Shown: piece by piece, positions 1 through 12,446 of the stretch
How the letters are laid out: the number at the start of each line of letters is the position of its first letter
Numbering within the stretch: position 1 is the first letter of the stretch
Source: Saussurea involucrata
Taxonomy: Eukaryota > Streptophyta > Magnoliopsida > Asterales > Asteraceae
Length of the DNA: 64,000 nt
Reading direction: 5' to 3'
Assembly: GCA_033807775.1 (NCBI GenBank)
Contig: CM066313.1
Coordinates: forward strand, 64,650,484-64,714,483
The notes under the pieces: generated by a model
The model's input: only the letters and a program-made list of their open reading frames with translations
Databases searched by the model: none
What the model was told of the DNA's origin: nothing
Translations under genes and position numbers: made by a program

Positions 1-2090
1 GAAATCCTTTAAATTGATATTCAAAATCTTCTCATCTAGTCATATAATGACATAAGGGTAAAACGTTTTTGACCGTACCCACACATTAACGTGCCTTCCC
101 AAAACTTAGGAGAAATAAGTGTTTGTAAACGTTCGTCGCCAAAAAGGGTTTAAATCGACTTCAAATGTCGAATCATACAAACAGTGCGCATTAATGCTCC
201 AAAACTTTAATAATTCTATGCACCCTCGATTAAGACAAATAACTCTCCAAGATCCCCATCATGGAGCATTTGCACTAAAAGTTTTTTTTTTCTTTTTCAT
301 TTGCAATATAAAACGTGAAGATGTCAACGCTTGAAACTTACTCATTAAAATACTTGAAATACACATTTCTCCCCAAAATTAAAAGGCCTACCATTTTCCA
401 AAATATCCATTAAGTCCAAAAATTGACCAACTGTCAACGACTCACACGTTCGTGTTTTCAAAATGTTCTGTAGTGTAAACCGCGCATCAGCCACCCATCA
501 TTAACACATATCTTGGCCCAACGACCCTTACTTATGTAATGAATTTATAAAACATTTCCATTCACGATACGTTTATCAAAGTTTTCGAGGGTTAGTGACT
601 ACCAATTTATGCACATCCTTAGATCAATACCATGCGTTTGCAAGAAAGGACAATAAAATACTCATCTAGTCGAAAGCACATAAGGCAAATTGTTAAGAAG
701 TACAATCAGCATGTTCTCTCATGCATTACTCACGCCACATATAAATTAATCCGTACAATTAAATAAGTTGCAACAAAACGTGCTAACACAACTCTCTGAA
801 AGAGAAATTACGCGACATCAAAGCTCCAAAAACATTCCATTTGGTCGCCTTACGGCATAAATAACACTTCTCAACAAAACTCGAAAGAGACAAAATGCCC
901 AATATAATCCAAAATCAACACATGCAATAACCAAAGCATGCACCTTACAAAATTGCACTCACGCGACACAACACGTCGTAAAACGAAACTCCTTAAAACT
1001 CCACGGGTTCAATTGCCTCAACTCAACCAAATGGTGCCAAACCTTTCGCTTCCAACAATTAAATTGCATAACGCAAAACCATGGCCAAAATGCCAAAACT
1101 TCCAAAATTCCCTTTTGTTGTAATACGATTTAAACAACACTTTCGATAAAACTTCCATTAAATAAATTTTCCAATAAAACTCATCATAGACATAATGGAA
1201 GATAACTTTCCGTCCAAACTTTAACATATGTGGAAGAGATCCAATGTTAAAGTCATAAGCCGTAGTTACTTGTCCAATAACTTAAACATCATGAAATATG
1301 GATATCACTGTATCCGAAAGTAACGTTGGTCAACGACAAAACAAAGCAAGTCCCGATAGAGTTTGTAACTCCTCGCAATAAAACAACTTTCATGCACGTT
1401 CAAAACCATGATTTAAAATCTTGTGTGTGTGTTAACCATTTTCCTGAGATTTTGTAACTCAATCCACAAGAGGATTCGAAACACAAGAAATAACTGTTAC
1501 AATTTATTTCAAAATAAGTTATGTCCATGAATTTAGTCGGCACTCAACATCTTAACCCATACTTCTCCAAATCACTCCGGTCACACTACCGTCTTCCGGA
1601 TGTTCAAACCTCTTAAGGTAAAGTTGGGAATTACATCGATTAACCTTACGATTCTTCCTCGAATCAAAGTCCTTTCAATAAGTCCATGGTTCTAACCCAA
1701 CCATCAAATTTTGACCCGAAATGGTCCACTTAAAGCAATTATCATGCTTATTGTCACCCCAAGTGACTAATACTAAAATCGTCAATCTTTTCCAATAACT
1801 ATTCGCTTAGAAACTTCTTTACTACCCCCAACGGTCATCGCATTAAAGTATTTCAAGTAAGCACAGGTAACGAGTAGGTTCACCATAACACTATCCAGGT
1901 GTAATTATGAACGTACCGTACATGCTTATCCTTGCTACCCTCAACGTGATTCTCGTTTCTAGCGACTCCATCAACCTCAAAACATCCTATCTTAATGTGC
2001 CTAATAGTGAAATTTCACTTTCTCTCACTTAAAAGATCGCTAGTTTGAGTCTAGGTATTCAAAATCAACACCTAATTCTCTCAAACTTAT
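1..2090 (-). other. Non-coding internal cassette homologous to element A
   Basis: There is no ORF of note on either strand, only short AT-rich open stretches. Reverse complements of about 940-1010, 1200-1290, 1371-1520 and 1690-1850 match 16740-16800, 16620-16710, 16400-16540 and 16080-16260 of element A in the same order. Shared landmarks include an ACACACACAAGATTTT stretch. This conserved non-coding order is what makes the block worth naming. Confidence 0.7.
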
Positions 2091-2102
2091 GCTCTGATAC
2101 CA
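2091..2102 (-). promoter_or_regulatory. Primer-binding site (tRNA-iMet type)
   Basis: GCTCTGATACCA on the plus strand is the reverse complement of TGGTATCAGAGC, the standard plant initiator-methionine tRNA complement. It lies three bases outside the LTR tip at 2106 and fixes the minus orientation of this element. Confidence 0.9.
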
Positions 2103-2105
2103 ACT

Positions 2106-4457
2106 TGTAACACCCTCAAATTTTGGAAAGAGCAACGAAATAAAATTTTCAATTATACATCCAAGTGAATAGAATTTCTCCTTGTAAGACAATACGGAAA
2201 TTACCTCAAATTAAAATCTATGATTTACCCTCAAACAATTATCACTCAAGCCTTATTACAAAGACTAATTTCACACCGGGTGTTACCTAACACGAGTATA
2301 AGTTGCTATTCCCAAATAAGTGCGGAAGATTCACTTAATCAAAATCATCTATCGTGCCCTTTACTAGCACTCGTCATTTCACAGTGTAGCTAAAGCTACT
2401 CCCAACCTGAGCCTGTTGCACATGCCGACAAATAAAAGGGTTAGCCTACGCCTAGTGAGTTCAAGCATTTTATCATGACTATATAAATTCATAAATCGAG
2501 AGGAGTGTAGTTTTTAGTCATGATTTCAAAAGAGTTTACTTTAAATGCAAATCACCCGCTTTCCAACTCACATAATTCCCATGTTGAAATCTTTAATATA
2601 ACATGATTTCCCAAAATAGATTCCTTTCCAAAATCAGCGTGAAAGGTGAAATAACATTTAATACTCAAAGCAATTAAATTCACAAATATTCGTCATTAAT
2701 CCAAAATATCCTAAAACATGGATGAAACGAAATCTACAACTCATATAAAGTGGAAAAACAATTCTCATAAACATGATACGTCACCGAAAACATGGATAAA
2801 CATAAATACCCAAAACAACACCTTTCGGTGACGGGGGAGACCCGTATACATTGCACGCGACGGAACACTAAAGTGGGTCACCTACTATGCAATAAAAACA
2901 CCCACGGGGATTACTCTCGTAAACTGAGCTCAATCACTCCAGATCTATGGCCCGCAAGACTAGGGAGCCCCCAACTTCAACCACTCCAGGTCTATACATT
3001 GGGTCACCAAATCCACAACAGCACATTAGGGATTACACCTTACTGCCCATGAGACGACGCCCGACCATCCAGGTCCACGCCTTACTTATCATGGATCCCG
3101 ATGCCTATCCCGTGCTAAGAACATATATGGAATTACACCTTACTGCCCATGAGACGACGCCCGACCATCTAGGTTCACGCCTTACTTATCATGGAACCCG
3201 ATGCCTATTCCGTGCTACAAAAGAAACTAACGTCTCGTAAACTGAGCTCAATCAATCCCGATCTCTTGCCCGCGAGACTAAGGGGAACTCAAATTCCTAT
3301 GGATCCATGGCTAACAAGGTCTAAATATTACACGACCCCAAATGAATAAACAAATGCATTTAAAACATGCAATTCCCCAATGACATAAATCATGATCAAA
3401 ACTCAACCTTGAGCTATCAAAACTGGACGATTGTCCTCAAGACTTCACAAAATCCAAAACCGAGCCACAAGCTCAACTGACTCAAAGATAGTTCATAAAA
3501 GTCATAAAATGACATTACACGTAGCAACACACACCTTTGCCAACAAATACTTTGAATCCATGAAAACCCAAAATAAAACCTTGGGTTGGGAAACCCTCTT
3601 TTCCAAAGGACTCACACCATCACATTTTAAATCATCCCATGATGTACCACACGCATTTTTCCAAAATATTCAAAGTGCCTTTTCATAACAAATAAACTCC
3701 ATTTATCACATAAATCATTAATCCATTTTCATGTATGATTTATCCATCACATTTTTCCAAAATTCCAAAAGTAGTGTTTTACTTCATTTACCACAATTAA
3801 TACCTCAAAAGGTAAAATCCACCAAATAACTCCACATTGATAATTTTCAGGTAAAACACATAAGTACTTGGAAAAATAACATTTTGGCATGTACAAAGTT
3901 TTCACAAAGCAACTTGAACTTACCTTGATAGATTTAGGCTAAATCTAGATTTTCCCCAAACGTAAGCTCCTTTGATGCAACCCGAATCCTTAGGCCAAAT
4001 CTTCCAAAAACCTCAACCACCACCAAATACTCTTGGATCATTCATCATACTTCAAAACTCTTTCTATATCCTTGAAGAGCTCTCAAAAACAAAACCGTAG
4101 CAACTTGAATCATCAAAATCGGAGTTGGGATGCAAAAGTTATGAAGGTTTGAAGTTTGAGCTGAAAATTCGCGACTTAATACGGACTCAGTGCGTTACGC
4201 GGCTTGGGCCGCAGCCTAAGGTCGCGCACCAGGCCGCGCGGTCCTGCGGCCCCATTTTAGGTCGGATACTGTTTCGGCCGTAACTTCTTTGTTATAGCTC
4301 CGTTTTTGCTCCGGAAAGAACCGTTGGACTCGTATTCGAATTCCTCATCCAACAAGACCATAGAATCTAAGATGTAACCCAAAATCCTATTTTTCATAAA
4401 AGATCAGTTCCACACTGATTTCGAAATTGTACTTATCCGAAAATTACGGGTGTTACA
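2106..4457 (-). repeat. 5' LTR of the left-edge minus-strand element
   Basis: On the plus strand the LTR begins TGTAACACCCTC next to the primer-binding site and ends GGGTGTTACA. This gives the TG...CA termini and five-base inverted tips typical of LTRs. The length, 2,352 bp, is similar to the LTRs of elements A and B, but the sequence is clearly a different family. It contains internal tandem duplications around 2.9-3.3 kb. No second LTR is available for comparison. Confidence 0.8.
2912..3285. repeat. Tandem and direct repeats inside the left LTR
   Basis: An 87-bp block at 3032-3118 is repeated at 3132-3218 with a 100-bp period and a handful of substitutions. A second pair of about 54 bp (about 2912-2965 and 3231-3285, both containing GTAAACTGAGCTCAATCA) brackets it. 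Apparent small ORFs here only reflect the repeats. Confidence 0.85.
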
Positions 4458-6996
4458 CTATTGCTAGACGTAGAAGAGGTAATCGGCAAAACCCACCTTT
4501 AAACCGAAACATGGCAGCTCCACCGCCACCTCCACCGGTTGAAAAAACGGTAGGTATTGCCGATAGTAAAGATAGGAAAATAAGGGACTATGCAACGCCC
4601 GAATTTGAACAATTAAAATCAGGAATTATTAGGCCAAACATGAATACGCAAGCTTTCAAACCCGAACCCGTAATGTTTCAAATGATCCAAGCAATGGGTT
4701 AGTTTGGGGGATTACCTTCGGAGGATCCGCACTCACACTTGAAATCATTTATAGAAATGACGGATCATTTTCGTATTCTCGGAGTAACACCGGAAGCCTT
4801 ACGTTTGACACTCTTCAATTACACGTTAAGAGATAGAGCTAAAGTATGGCTAAATTCACAACCATCGGAATCCATCGATACTTGGTCGGGACTAGCTGAA
4901 AAGTTTCTTAAGAAATATTTTCCTCCAACAAGAAACGTAAAGCTTAGGCACGATATCATGAACTTTCAGCAAGAGAATGACGAGGCAGTATCGGATGCAT
5001 GGGAAAGATTTAAAGATTTACTTAGAAAGTGTCCTCATCATGGAATCCCCTATTGCATCCAATTAGAAACATTTTACAATGGTCTTTCTAATGCTGCTAA
5101 AATTATTCTCGACGCTACGGCCGGTGGTGCTTTTGTTTCAAAAACTTACAACGAGGCATTTGATATCTTGGAAAAAGTTGCGAACAATAACACCGAATGG
5201 CAAAATACTCGTGCCATCACCACCCAAAACGCATCGGGAGTTCATGAAATTGATGCCATCACTTCTTTAATGCACAAATTGTAGCTTTAACTAACTTGGT
5301 AAAAAATAACTTAAACATCAATGAGAAAAACCAAGTGCAAGCTATTAATGAATCTTCTGTATTTTGTGGGGAAAGTCATAATTATGAGAATTGTCCGGGA
5401 AATCCCGCTTCGGTGAATTATTTGGGGAATGCTAGGAATAACCCTTTTTCTCAAACTTATAACCCGAATTGGCGGAATCACCCGAATTTTTCTTGGTCGG
5501 GCAATCAAGGACTTCAACCCCCCGGGGCAAGTCAACCACAAAATCGACCACAAAATCCCCCGGGATTTTATCAAACTCAACAACCCACGTACCAACATGG
5601 TCAATCTTCACAATCACATGCACCTAGGCAACCAAATGCATCGGAAGGTAACGGTTCACTCGAATCGTTTCTTAAAGATTTTATCAACCAAACCAATGCA
5701 ACCTTGAGAGGGTTTGAGACCCAAGTTGGTCAATTTGCGACCGAGCTTAAAAATAGACCACAAGGGACTTTGCCTAGTGACACCGAGAACCCAAAAGAAC
5801 CACACAAGGAACATGTCAAGGCCATAACCATAAGAGAAATAGGTAATATAGAAGACTCTCGTGAAAACAGTAAACCTTCTACCACACCTAACGTGCAAAA
5901 AGAGTCGCATCTCTTCGATAGAGAAAATTTTCTTGGACTGTTCCCTGCTGTTGAAAAAACGCAAGACCCTGTTTTTGTGTCTAAAACAGCAGAATCCTCT
6001 GGTACTGTCAAAAATTCTGAGCAGCGTGCCCACAGCGGGACGGCCATGCCCACACCCAGTAAAAATAAAACAAGCTTGGATCTACATGAGTTGCCTTTTC
6101 CTGAAAGATTCAAAGATAAAAAGATGGATGTTCAGTTTAAAAAAATTTTAGACGTTTTCAAACAACTCCATATTAACATTCCTTTGGTTGAAGCTCTCGA
6201 GCAAATGCCGAATTATGTTAAGTTTTTAAAAGACATTCTCAACAAAAAGAGGAGACTAGGAGAATTTGAGACGGTTGCTTTAACTAAAGAACGTAGTGCA
6301 ATTCTTACATGTAAAATCCCTCTGAAACTCAAGGACCCGGGAAGTTTCACCATCCCATGCTTCATTGGCGGTCAAGAGGTCGGACATGCACTATGTGACT
6401 TAGGTGCAAGCATAAATTTCATGCCCTTGTCGGTTTTTAACAAATTAGGAATTGGTGAAGTAAGACCCACTACTGTCACTTTGCAACTTGCGGATAGATC
6501 CATTGCTTATCCGAAAGGAAAAATTGAAGACATTTAGGTTAAAGTTGATAAATTCATTTTTTCGGCCGATTTTCTAGTTTTGGACTATGAGGCGGATAAG
6601 AATATTCCCATCATTCTAGGAAAACCTTTTATTGCGACCGGCCGAACCTTAATCGATGTCCAAAAAGGTGAGCTAACTATGAGAGTGAATGACCAACAAG
6701 TAACCTTCAACGTCTTTAAGTCACTAAAATTCACCGGTGATTTAGAAGATTGTTCCGCCATTGACACTTTAGGTGATGATTTGGAACTTAGCCTTTTAGA
6801 AGACTTTCATGAAGAACCAATTATAGGCTTTGAAAATGACGTTTCGAAAGAAGATTTGATGGAGGTTATAGATGCCTTTGAACATTTAGATTTTAATGAT
6901 CGACCTCCACAAATGCCATCAATTCTTAAAGCTCCGGAATTGGATTTGAAACCTTTCCCTAGTCACCTTAAGTATGCTTATCTCATGGAAGAATAA
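4458..6996 (+). pseudogene. Athila-1 gag and aspartic protease (broken)
   Basis: The sequence lines up along its whole length with the Athila-2 gag at 41458. It includes the proline-rich start near 4511, the capsid region (4740-5230, with motifs such as FPPTRNVKLRHD and ETFYNGLSNAAKII) and a protease with CDLGASINFMP near 6400. Damage seen: an in-frame TAG at about 4700, a one-base loss near 5268 that shifts frame, TAG at 6535-6537 and TAA at 6994-6996. The nucleocapsid-like cluster near 5360 reads S-V-F-C-G-E-S-H, so the first cysteine of the CCHC-like motif is lost compared with C-S-L-C in Athila-2. It would bind RNA and form capsid if intact; here it is a relic. Confidence 0.88.
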
Positions 6997-8690
6997 AAAT
7001 TACCCGTAATCATTTCTTCCAAGTTAAGTGATGGTCAAGAGGAAAACTTGTTAGAATTGTTGAAAAGTCACAAGAAAGCCATAGGTTGGACCTTAGCGAA
7101 CATTAAGGGAATTAGCCCATCCATTTGCCAACATAAAATTATTTTGGAAGAAAATAGTATTGGAAAAGTGCAACCACAAAGGCGATTAAATCCCATCATG
7201 AAAGAGGTCGTTAAGAAAGAAATTTTAAAATGGCTTGACGCGGGTATTATTTACCCCATTTCAAGTAGTGGTTGGGTTAGCCCGGTGCAATGTGTTCCTA
7301 AAAAGGGAGGTACCACGGTTATAACAAATGAGAAAAACGAACTCATTCCGACTAGGACCGTCACCGGGTGGAGAATATGCATGGATTATAGACAATTGAA
7401 CCTAGCCACGAAAAAATACCATTTTCCTTTGCCTTATATAGACCAAATGCTAGATCGATTGGCCGGAAATGAATTTTATTGCTTTTTGGATGGATACTCG
7501 GGCTATAATCAAATTCACATAGCTCCCGAGGATCAAGAAAAAACAACTTTCACATGTCCTTTCGGAACTTTTGCTTTTCGGCGAATGCCATTTGGGTTGT
7601 AAATGCTCCCGCTACATTCCAACGTTGCATGATGTCTATTTTCTCGTACATGATTGAGGATACCATGGAAGTTTTCATGGATGATTTTTTGGTAATTGGG
7701 ACGTCTTTTGATAATTGTCTTGATAATTTGAAAAAGAGTTTAGAAAGATGTGAAACGCACGATTTAATCTTGAATTGGGAAAAATGCCATTTTATGGTTC
7801 AAGAAGGAATTGTGTTGGGTCACATGGTTTCTAAACAAGGTTTGGATGTTGATAAAGATAAATTATAAGTAATAATGCAATTACCCGAACCCACTTCGGT
7901 TAAAGGCATTAGAAGTTTTTTGGGACATGCGGGATTTTACCGGCGCTTCATAAAAGATTTTTCAAAAATTGCAAAGCCATTTTGTAATTTACTGCATGTT
8001 GACCAAACTTTTGATTTTACTTCCGAATGCAAAACGGCTTTTTCAACAATCAAAGAAGCTCTTGTCTCTGCACCTATTGTAATAGCACCAGATTGGACAA
8101 AATCTTTCGAGGTAATGTGCGATGCTAGTGATTGGGCGATAGGTGCCGTTTTGGGACAAAGGAAAGAGAAAAACTTTCACCCCATTTACTACGCAAGTAA
8201 AACTCTTATCGAAGCTCAATTTAATTAAACAACAACGGAAAAAGAGTTACTTACCATAGTATTTGCTTTCGATCATTTTCGTTCTTATTTGATCGGCACA
8301 AAAGTCATTGTTCATACGGACCACTCCGCTATCAAATATCTTTTTAACAAAACCGACGCTAAGGCAAGGCTTATTCGGTGGGTTCTTCTTTTACAAGAAT
8401 TTGACATAGAGATAGTTGATAGAAAAGGAGTCAATAATCAAGTTGCCGATCATCTTTCAAGAATTGAAATGAACGTGTCAAGTGGGGGAAGTCATGAAAT
8501 CAAAGAAGTTTTTCCGGATGAGTGTATTTTAGCAATACAACATGTTGAAAAAGAATTGCCATGGTATGCCGATATTCCAAATTATCTTGCAAGTGGAATT
8601 AGGCCATACCAAATGAACGCGCAAAAGTTTAAAAAGTTTCTTCATGATTGTAAACACTATTTTTGGGATGATCCTTTTTTTGTATAAATT
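6997..8690 (+). pseudogene. Athila-1 reverse transcriptase / RNase H (broken)
   Basis: RT motifs are clear: GWRICMDYRQLN near 7370, FLDGYSGYNQI near 7490 and the catalytic box FMDDF near 7680. RNase H follows with MCDASDWAIGAVL near 8120, EKEL near 8240, HTDHSAIKYL near 8320 and ADHLSRIE near 8450. Disruptions are a one-base loss at about 7600 (just after MPFGL), TAA at about 7866 replacing a Glu codon, TAA at 8226-8228 replacing Tyr, and an extra T in the T-run near 8680 that shifts frame into the integrase. The catalytic residues themselves survive, so decay is by scattered lesions rather than by loss of the active site. Confidence 0.88.
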
Positions 8691-9834
8691 AGGATCGGAC
8701 CAAATTTTGAGGAAATGCGTTCCGGATTTTGAAATGAAAAACATTTTGCGGGATTGTCACGCTTCACCTTACGAGGGCCATTTCGGTGGTCAACGTACGG
8801 CCGCAAAAATTCTTCAAAGTGGTTTCTTTTGGCCTACCATTTTTAAAGATTCATTTAAGTTCGTAAAGAGTTGTGACCAATGCCAAAGGACCGAGAACTT
8901 GTCCCAACGAAATGAGATGCCCTTAAATAATATTTTGGAAGTTAAAATTTTTTATGTTTGGGGCATCGATTTTATGGGACCATTTCCTATGTCTTTTAAT
9001 AACCAGTATATTTTGGTGGCCGTAGATTATGTCTCAAAATGGATAGAAGCTATCGCTTGTCCAAGAAACGATGCTAAAACTGTGATTAACTTCCTTCATA
9101 AAAACATTTTTGTTCGTTTTGGAACGCCTCGCGCTTTAATTAGTGACGAGGGAACTCATTTTGTCAACAAAATGTCAAGCACAGTTTTGAGCAAATACAA
9201 CATCCATCATAAGGTATCAACGGCATACCATCCTCAAACAAACGGGCTTGCCGAACTTTCAAATCGGGAAATTAAGTCAATCTTGGAAAAAGTGGTAAAA
9301 CCCGATAGAAAGGATTGGTCCCTTAAGTTGGATGACGCACTTTGGGCATATCGAACAGGTTTTAAAACACCACTAGGACTGTCACCATATAAACTGGTTT
9401 TCGGTAAAGCATGTCACTTACCCTTGGAACTTGAATACAAGGAATTTTGGGCCGTAAAGGAATTAAACTTAAATGAAGAAGTGGCCGGAAAGAAGAGAAA
9501 ACTTCAACTAAACGAGTTAGAGGAGATACGTCATCATGCCTACGAGAACGCCAAAATTTATAAAGAAAAGACAAAAGTGTGGCATGATCGTCGTATTAAC
9601 CAAAGGAATTTTGAAAAAGATCAACAAGTGCTCCTTTTTAACTCTCGTTTGAAGTTGTTTCCCGGAAAATTAAAATCACGTTGGTCGGGACCTTTTACCA
9701 TAGCGGATGTGGGAAAGTTTGGAACAATCGATTTAATCAACCCACAAGATGGAAGTATTTTTCGTGTTAACGGTCACCGGATCAAGCACTTTATTCCAAA
9801 TGAGGTGCCCATACGCACTGGTGGTGACGAGTGA
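8690..9834 (+). pseudogene. Athila-1 integrase (open but orphaned)
   Basis: This is the longest intact stretch of Athila-1. The zinc-binding region (HASPYEGHFG, then CDQCQR) is followed by the catalytic core with GIDFMG near 8960, a second Asp in ISDEGTHF near 9140 and Glu in GLAELSNREIK near 9250. The C-terminal part has SRWSGPF near 9680. The frame is entered only after the upstream T-run frameshift, so no native start exists. In the family this enzyme joins cDNA ends to host DNA. Confidence 0.88.
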
Positions 9835-10335
9835 TCTTTGATGGAAACTCTGTGTTTATATTGTATATATCGCTTTCTTAACCTTTGTTTTATTTTTATT
9901 TTTAAGAATTAATCTTGCAGGTTGCTCACTGTGGGAACTCCTTGTCCACAGACTTCAAATTTCCGATAAAGTCAGTCATGAGGGGTGGAAGTGTAAAATT
10001 TTCAAAAGTTGTGGGGAATTATTTTAAAATGAAACAACTGGTTGGTAAACATGCAGAATAATTTTTTTATCAAGTACACCAAGTACTCACATGTTTCAAA
10101 AGAAATATTTTTAAATTGTAGGGTTGGTGTACTTGAGTGCTTTTTTCATCATTATTTGTATTCTCAAAGCTGAAAAGTGGAAGTCTTTGGGTCTTTTACC
10201 CTTGTGCTAAACTCAACGTACCATCCTCAAAAATTACCCAGGAGTCTTCCATCTTCTTTTAGTTTTGAAAATACAAAGACAACCTTTTGCTTATCTTCCC
10301 CAAAGGATTCAACTCTGCTACACTTCTTCCTCTCC
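9835..10335 (+). other. Athila-1 spacer between pol and second ORF
   Basis: About 500 bp of T-rich DNA lie between the integrase stop and the second ORF, matching in position the 490-bp spacer of Athila-2. It contains one copy of the CACTGTGGG palindrome half-site (about 9925-9937). There is no coding signal. Confidence 0.6.
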
Positions 10336-10788
10336 ATGGCTTGAAAAAAGTCCTTGGTCCACATCCCTGATAGACCCACGCGGCGGTCCCTTCGCCACGC
10401 CGCCGCTGTCGCTGATCAACCAACCGCCACCACCACTGTTACTACCTCCGCTGAACAAGTCGCCGCTGTCGCCGGCGCTTCGTCTGATGCTCCGACCGCC
10501 ATTATCGCCGCTGCTCAATCGTCGTCGGACGCCTCTGTGGTGGCCGAAACCCAAGCCCTCAGCTCCGCCTCCTCTACGATGGTCGTCCAGACCACCGCCG
10601 GCGTCTCCTCCGACGCACCCACAACTGAGGAACCCGCAACCCCATCCTCACCAAGGTATGTCCATTCCTTTCTTGAAACTCATGAGGTGCTCACCCGAAT
10701 AACCGACCCACCAAACCTTAACCCACCTGTTATCATCCCTACCACCATTCACATACCTTTCACTCAGTCTCTGTTTGCGTGTATATCA
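10336..10788 (+). pseudogene. Athila-1 second (post-pol) ORF, N-terminal part
   Basis: This begins ATGGCTTGA, that is Met-Ala-stop; the third codon is probably a mutated CGA, since the Athila-2 counterpart starts Met-Ala-Arg. The following frame is open and rich in Ala, Thr, Ser and Pro (RRSLRHAAAVADQPTAT...). The frame is cut at 10788 by the SIRE insertion and continues in frame at 51996 after the duplicated target site. ORFs in this position in Athila elements are often called env-like, but no signal peptide or membrane helix is visible. Confidence 0.75.
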
Positions 10789-11740
10789 TGTTGATCCAAA
10801 CCCTCAGTGATTTGATAATGACCCTCTCTTAAACACTTAGTTAAAATTGTGAGTAAACAAAATGTATCAGAGTTTCACTATCGATGATAAGTACTAAGAC
10901 TTTACAGTACCACTGATAGTAACTCTCACTCTTTAGATTAGATATTCAGCGAACACTGTTCATCATCTTATAGCTCTGAGCCTGTTCAGTCTATGAGATG
11001 ATCGCTGATAAGTTAGTTGTTTACTTATGATCCCTGAAGACAAGTTTCACGTCAACCAAAGTTCTACGCTGAAGTCGAAGATCAAGCTCAAGAACCAGCG
11101 ACAAGTCTACTCATGAACTGATGTGGATATCAGCGAAGCAAGACCTGTCCATTCAACGTGAAGTATCAAGTAGAAGACTTCAGCAATCGCTGAACTTTAT
11201 CATTCGCTGATAAAGATCTGACTCAACGAAAGCTGATCATGAAGTCTCACTGCATGTTACTATTGTCTTACCTTCCTTGCACTTCTCCGTACGAATTGTC
11301 AGAACGGACATCCCTTTTGTCTGCAATCGTACAACAACTCTGATTCTACACTGTGCACCATGCGGCTACTAAGGTTGTCTACAAAGGTCAATGACATGCA
11401 ACCACTCAGTTGCTGCCACGTGTAAAGCCATACTGCCATGCATTAAATGCATGCAGTATATAAGAAGATCCTTACTTCAGTTTTGAAGTGTGCTCGGACC
11501 ATCTTCTTATTTCTCTCTTATTGTTAAGTTATTATTCGTAATTTCTTTAACTCTTTCTAGTGCAAGAAACTTAGTGTTTCTCAAGACTTGTTAAGATTAG
11601 GTTTATCCTTAATCTTGTTCCGCAACAAGTTGTAAATTGTCTTGATTTATCAATAAACAATTTAGAAAAGTAAAAACGTGTGTTTGTATTCAACCCCCCC
11701 CCCCCCTTCTACAAACTTGTATAGCCCTTCGGGACCAACA
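10789..11740 (+). repeat. 5' LTR of the SIRE copia element
   Basis: The LTR is 952 bp with TG...CA ends. It contains a TATA box near 11457, a run of 13 C at 11694-11706 shortly before the 3' tip, and the tip sequence CCCTTCGGGACCAACA. By eye it differs from the 3' LTR at roughly 15 positions. This indicates an older insertion than Athila-2. Confidence 0.92.
11457..11463 (+). promoter_or_regulatory. TATA box in SIRE 5' LTR
   Basis: TATATAA followed by GAAGATCC, placed about two thirds into the LTR where the U3/R boundary is expected. The same box is kept in the 3' LTR at 39203-39209. Confidence 0.65.
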
Positions 11741-11742
11741 AG

Positions 11743-11754
11743 TGGTATCAGAGC
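11743..11754 (+). promoter_or_regulatory. Primer-binding site of SIRE copia (tRNA-iMet)
   Basis: TGGTATCAGAGC, two bases after the LTR end, is complementary to the 3' end of initiator tRNA-Met. This is usual for plant copia elements. Confidence 0.9.
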
Positions 11755-11822
11755 GGATTTGTTTAATCTCATAAACAAGATCTGATCTATACTAAGATTT
11801 CTCTTCCTTGCTATTTCCTAAA

Positions 11823-12446
11823 ATGGCTACCAACATAAACACAAACTATATTGACAATGGTTCTCTTGAAAAACCCCCTAGATTCTCCAGAGATAATTTT
11901 AATCTATGGAAAAATAGGATGATTCTATTCTTAGAAGGTGTAGACCCTACTATGCCTTACTATCTTGAAAACGGCCCATATATTCCTGTAAGAATTGATG
12001 CTGCAGTTCCAGCCGCTGAGAATAGACCTGCTATTCCAGAAAGGCTGATTCCTAAGGAAATTCATATGTGGACTGATGAAGATAAGAAGAAAGTGGCTAT
12101 CGACACCAAAGCCAGATCCATACTCTCCATGGCTCTTCCTGACGAAGTCTACCATTCCGTCATGAACCTGAAAACCTCAAAAGCTATGTGGGACACAATC
12201 TGTGTTCAGTATGAAGGTACTTCTGAAGTCTAGGACTCTCGAAAGATCAACCTGGTAAGACAGTATGAAAACTTCATTTGTGGTAAGAATGAAACTCTCG
12301 CTGAAGTACACCAACGTTTTAACTGCTTAATTGTAGATCTAAAAACTGTTGGTAAGGAATATTCTAACTTTGAAGTGCTGACAAAGTTCTTAGAATGTTT
12401 ACCTGAAAGCTGGGACAGTTATTCTATGTGTCTCAAGCTGTCAAAG
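11823..12446 (+). pseudogene. SIRE gag, 5' part
   Basis: The start codon at 11823 opens a protein with the copia gag signature near its N-terminus (FSRDNFNLWKNRM) followed by the UBN2-type capsid region (AMWDTICVQYEG near 12190). An in-frame TAG follows EGTSEV at about 12231. The reading frame continues after it to 12446, where element A interrupts it behind the target site CAAAG; gag resumes in the same frame at 21213. In the family this forms the virus-like particle. Confidence 0.88.

Larger units (their letters stand above)
1..4457 (-). mobile_element. Ty3-type LTR retrotransposon, 5' portion only (LARD-like)
   Basis: This is a minus-strand element whose 5' LTR is at 2106-4457. Its initiator-Met primer-binding site is at 2091-2102 and its leader/internal DNA runs leftwards out of the window. 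About 2.1 kb of internal sequence is visible and it has no credible ORF. The internal DNA is recognisably homologous and collinear (in reverse complement) with 16080-16800 of element A, which is also non-coding. The right LTR tip ends exactly where the Athila-1 sequence starts at 4458, so it probably inserted into Athila-1. The other end and the TSD lie outside the window. I infer a large non-autonomous derivative, but coding DNA could exist further left. Confidence 0.75.
4458..10788 (+). mobile_element. Athila-1, left segment (degenerate Ty3/gypsy, Athila lineage)
   Basis: This is the older of two Athila elements in the window. It starts abruptly at the gag N-terminus, where the left-edge LTR abuts it, so its 5' LTR and primer-binding site are missing here. 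It runs through gag, protease, RT, RNase H, integrase and the beginning of the second Athila ORF. The SIRE copia element then interrupts it after TATCA at 10784-10788. It resumes after the duplicated TATCA at 51991-51995. Multiple stops and frameshifts show it is dead. Confidence 0.9.

Noticed and set aside
40..1230. Short ORFs in the left-edge element
   Set aside because: Low-complexity, no motif, and the region is homologous to non-coding DNA of element A where those frames are not kept.
11694..11706. 13-C run, possibly an assembly error
   Set aside because: The same length occurs in the other LTR (39440-39452) and a C-run at this place is usual for SIRE-type LTRs.
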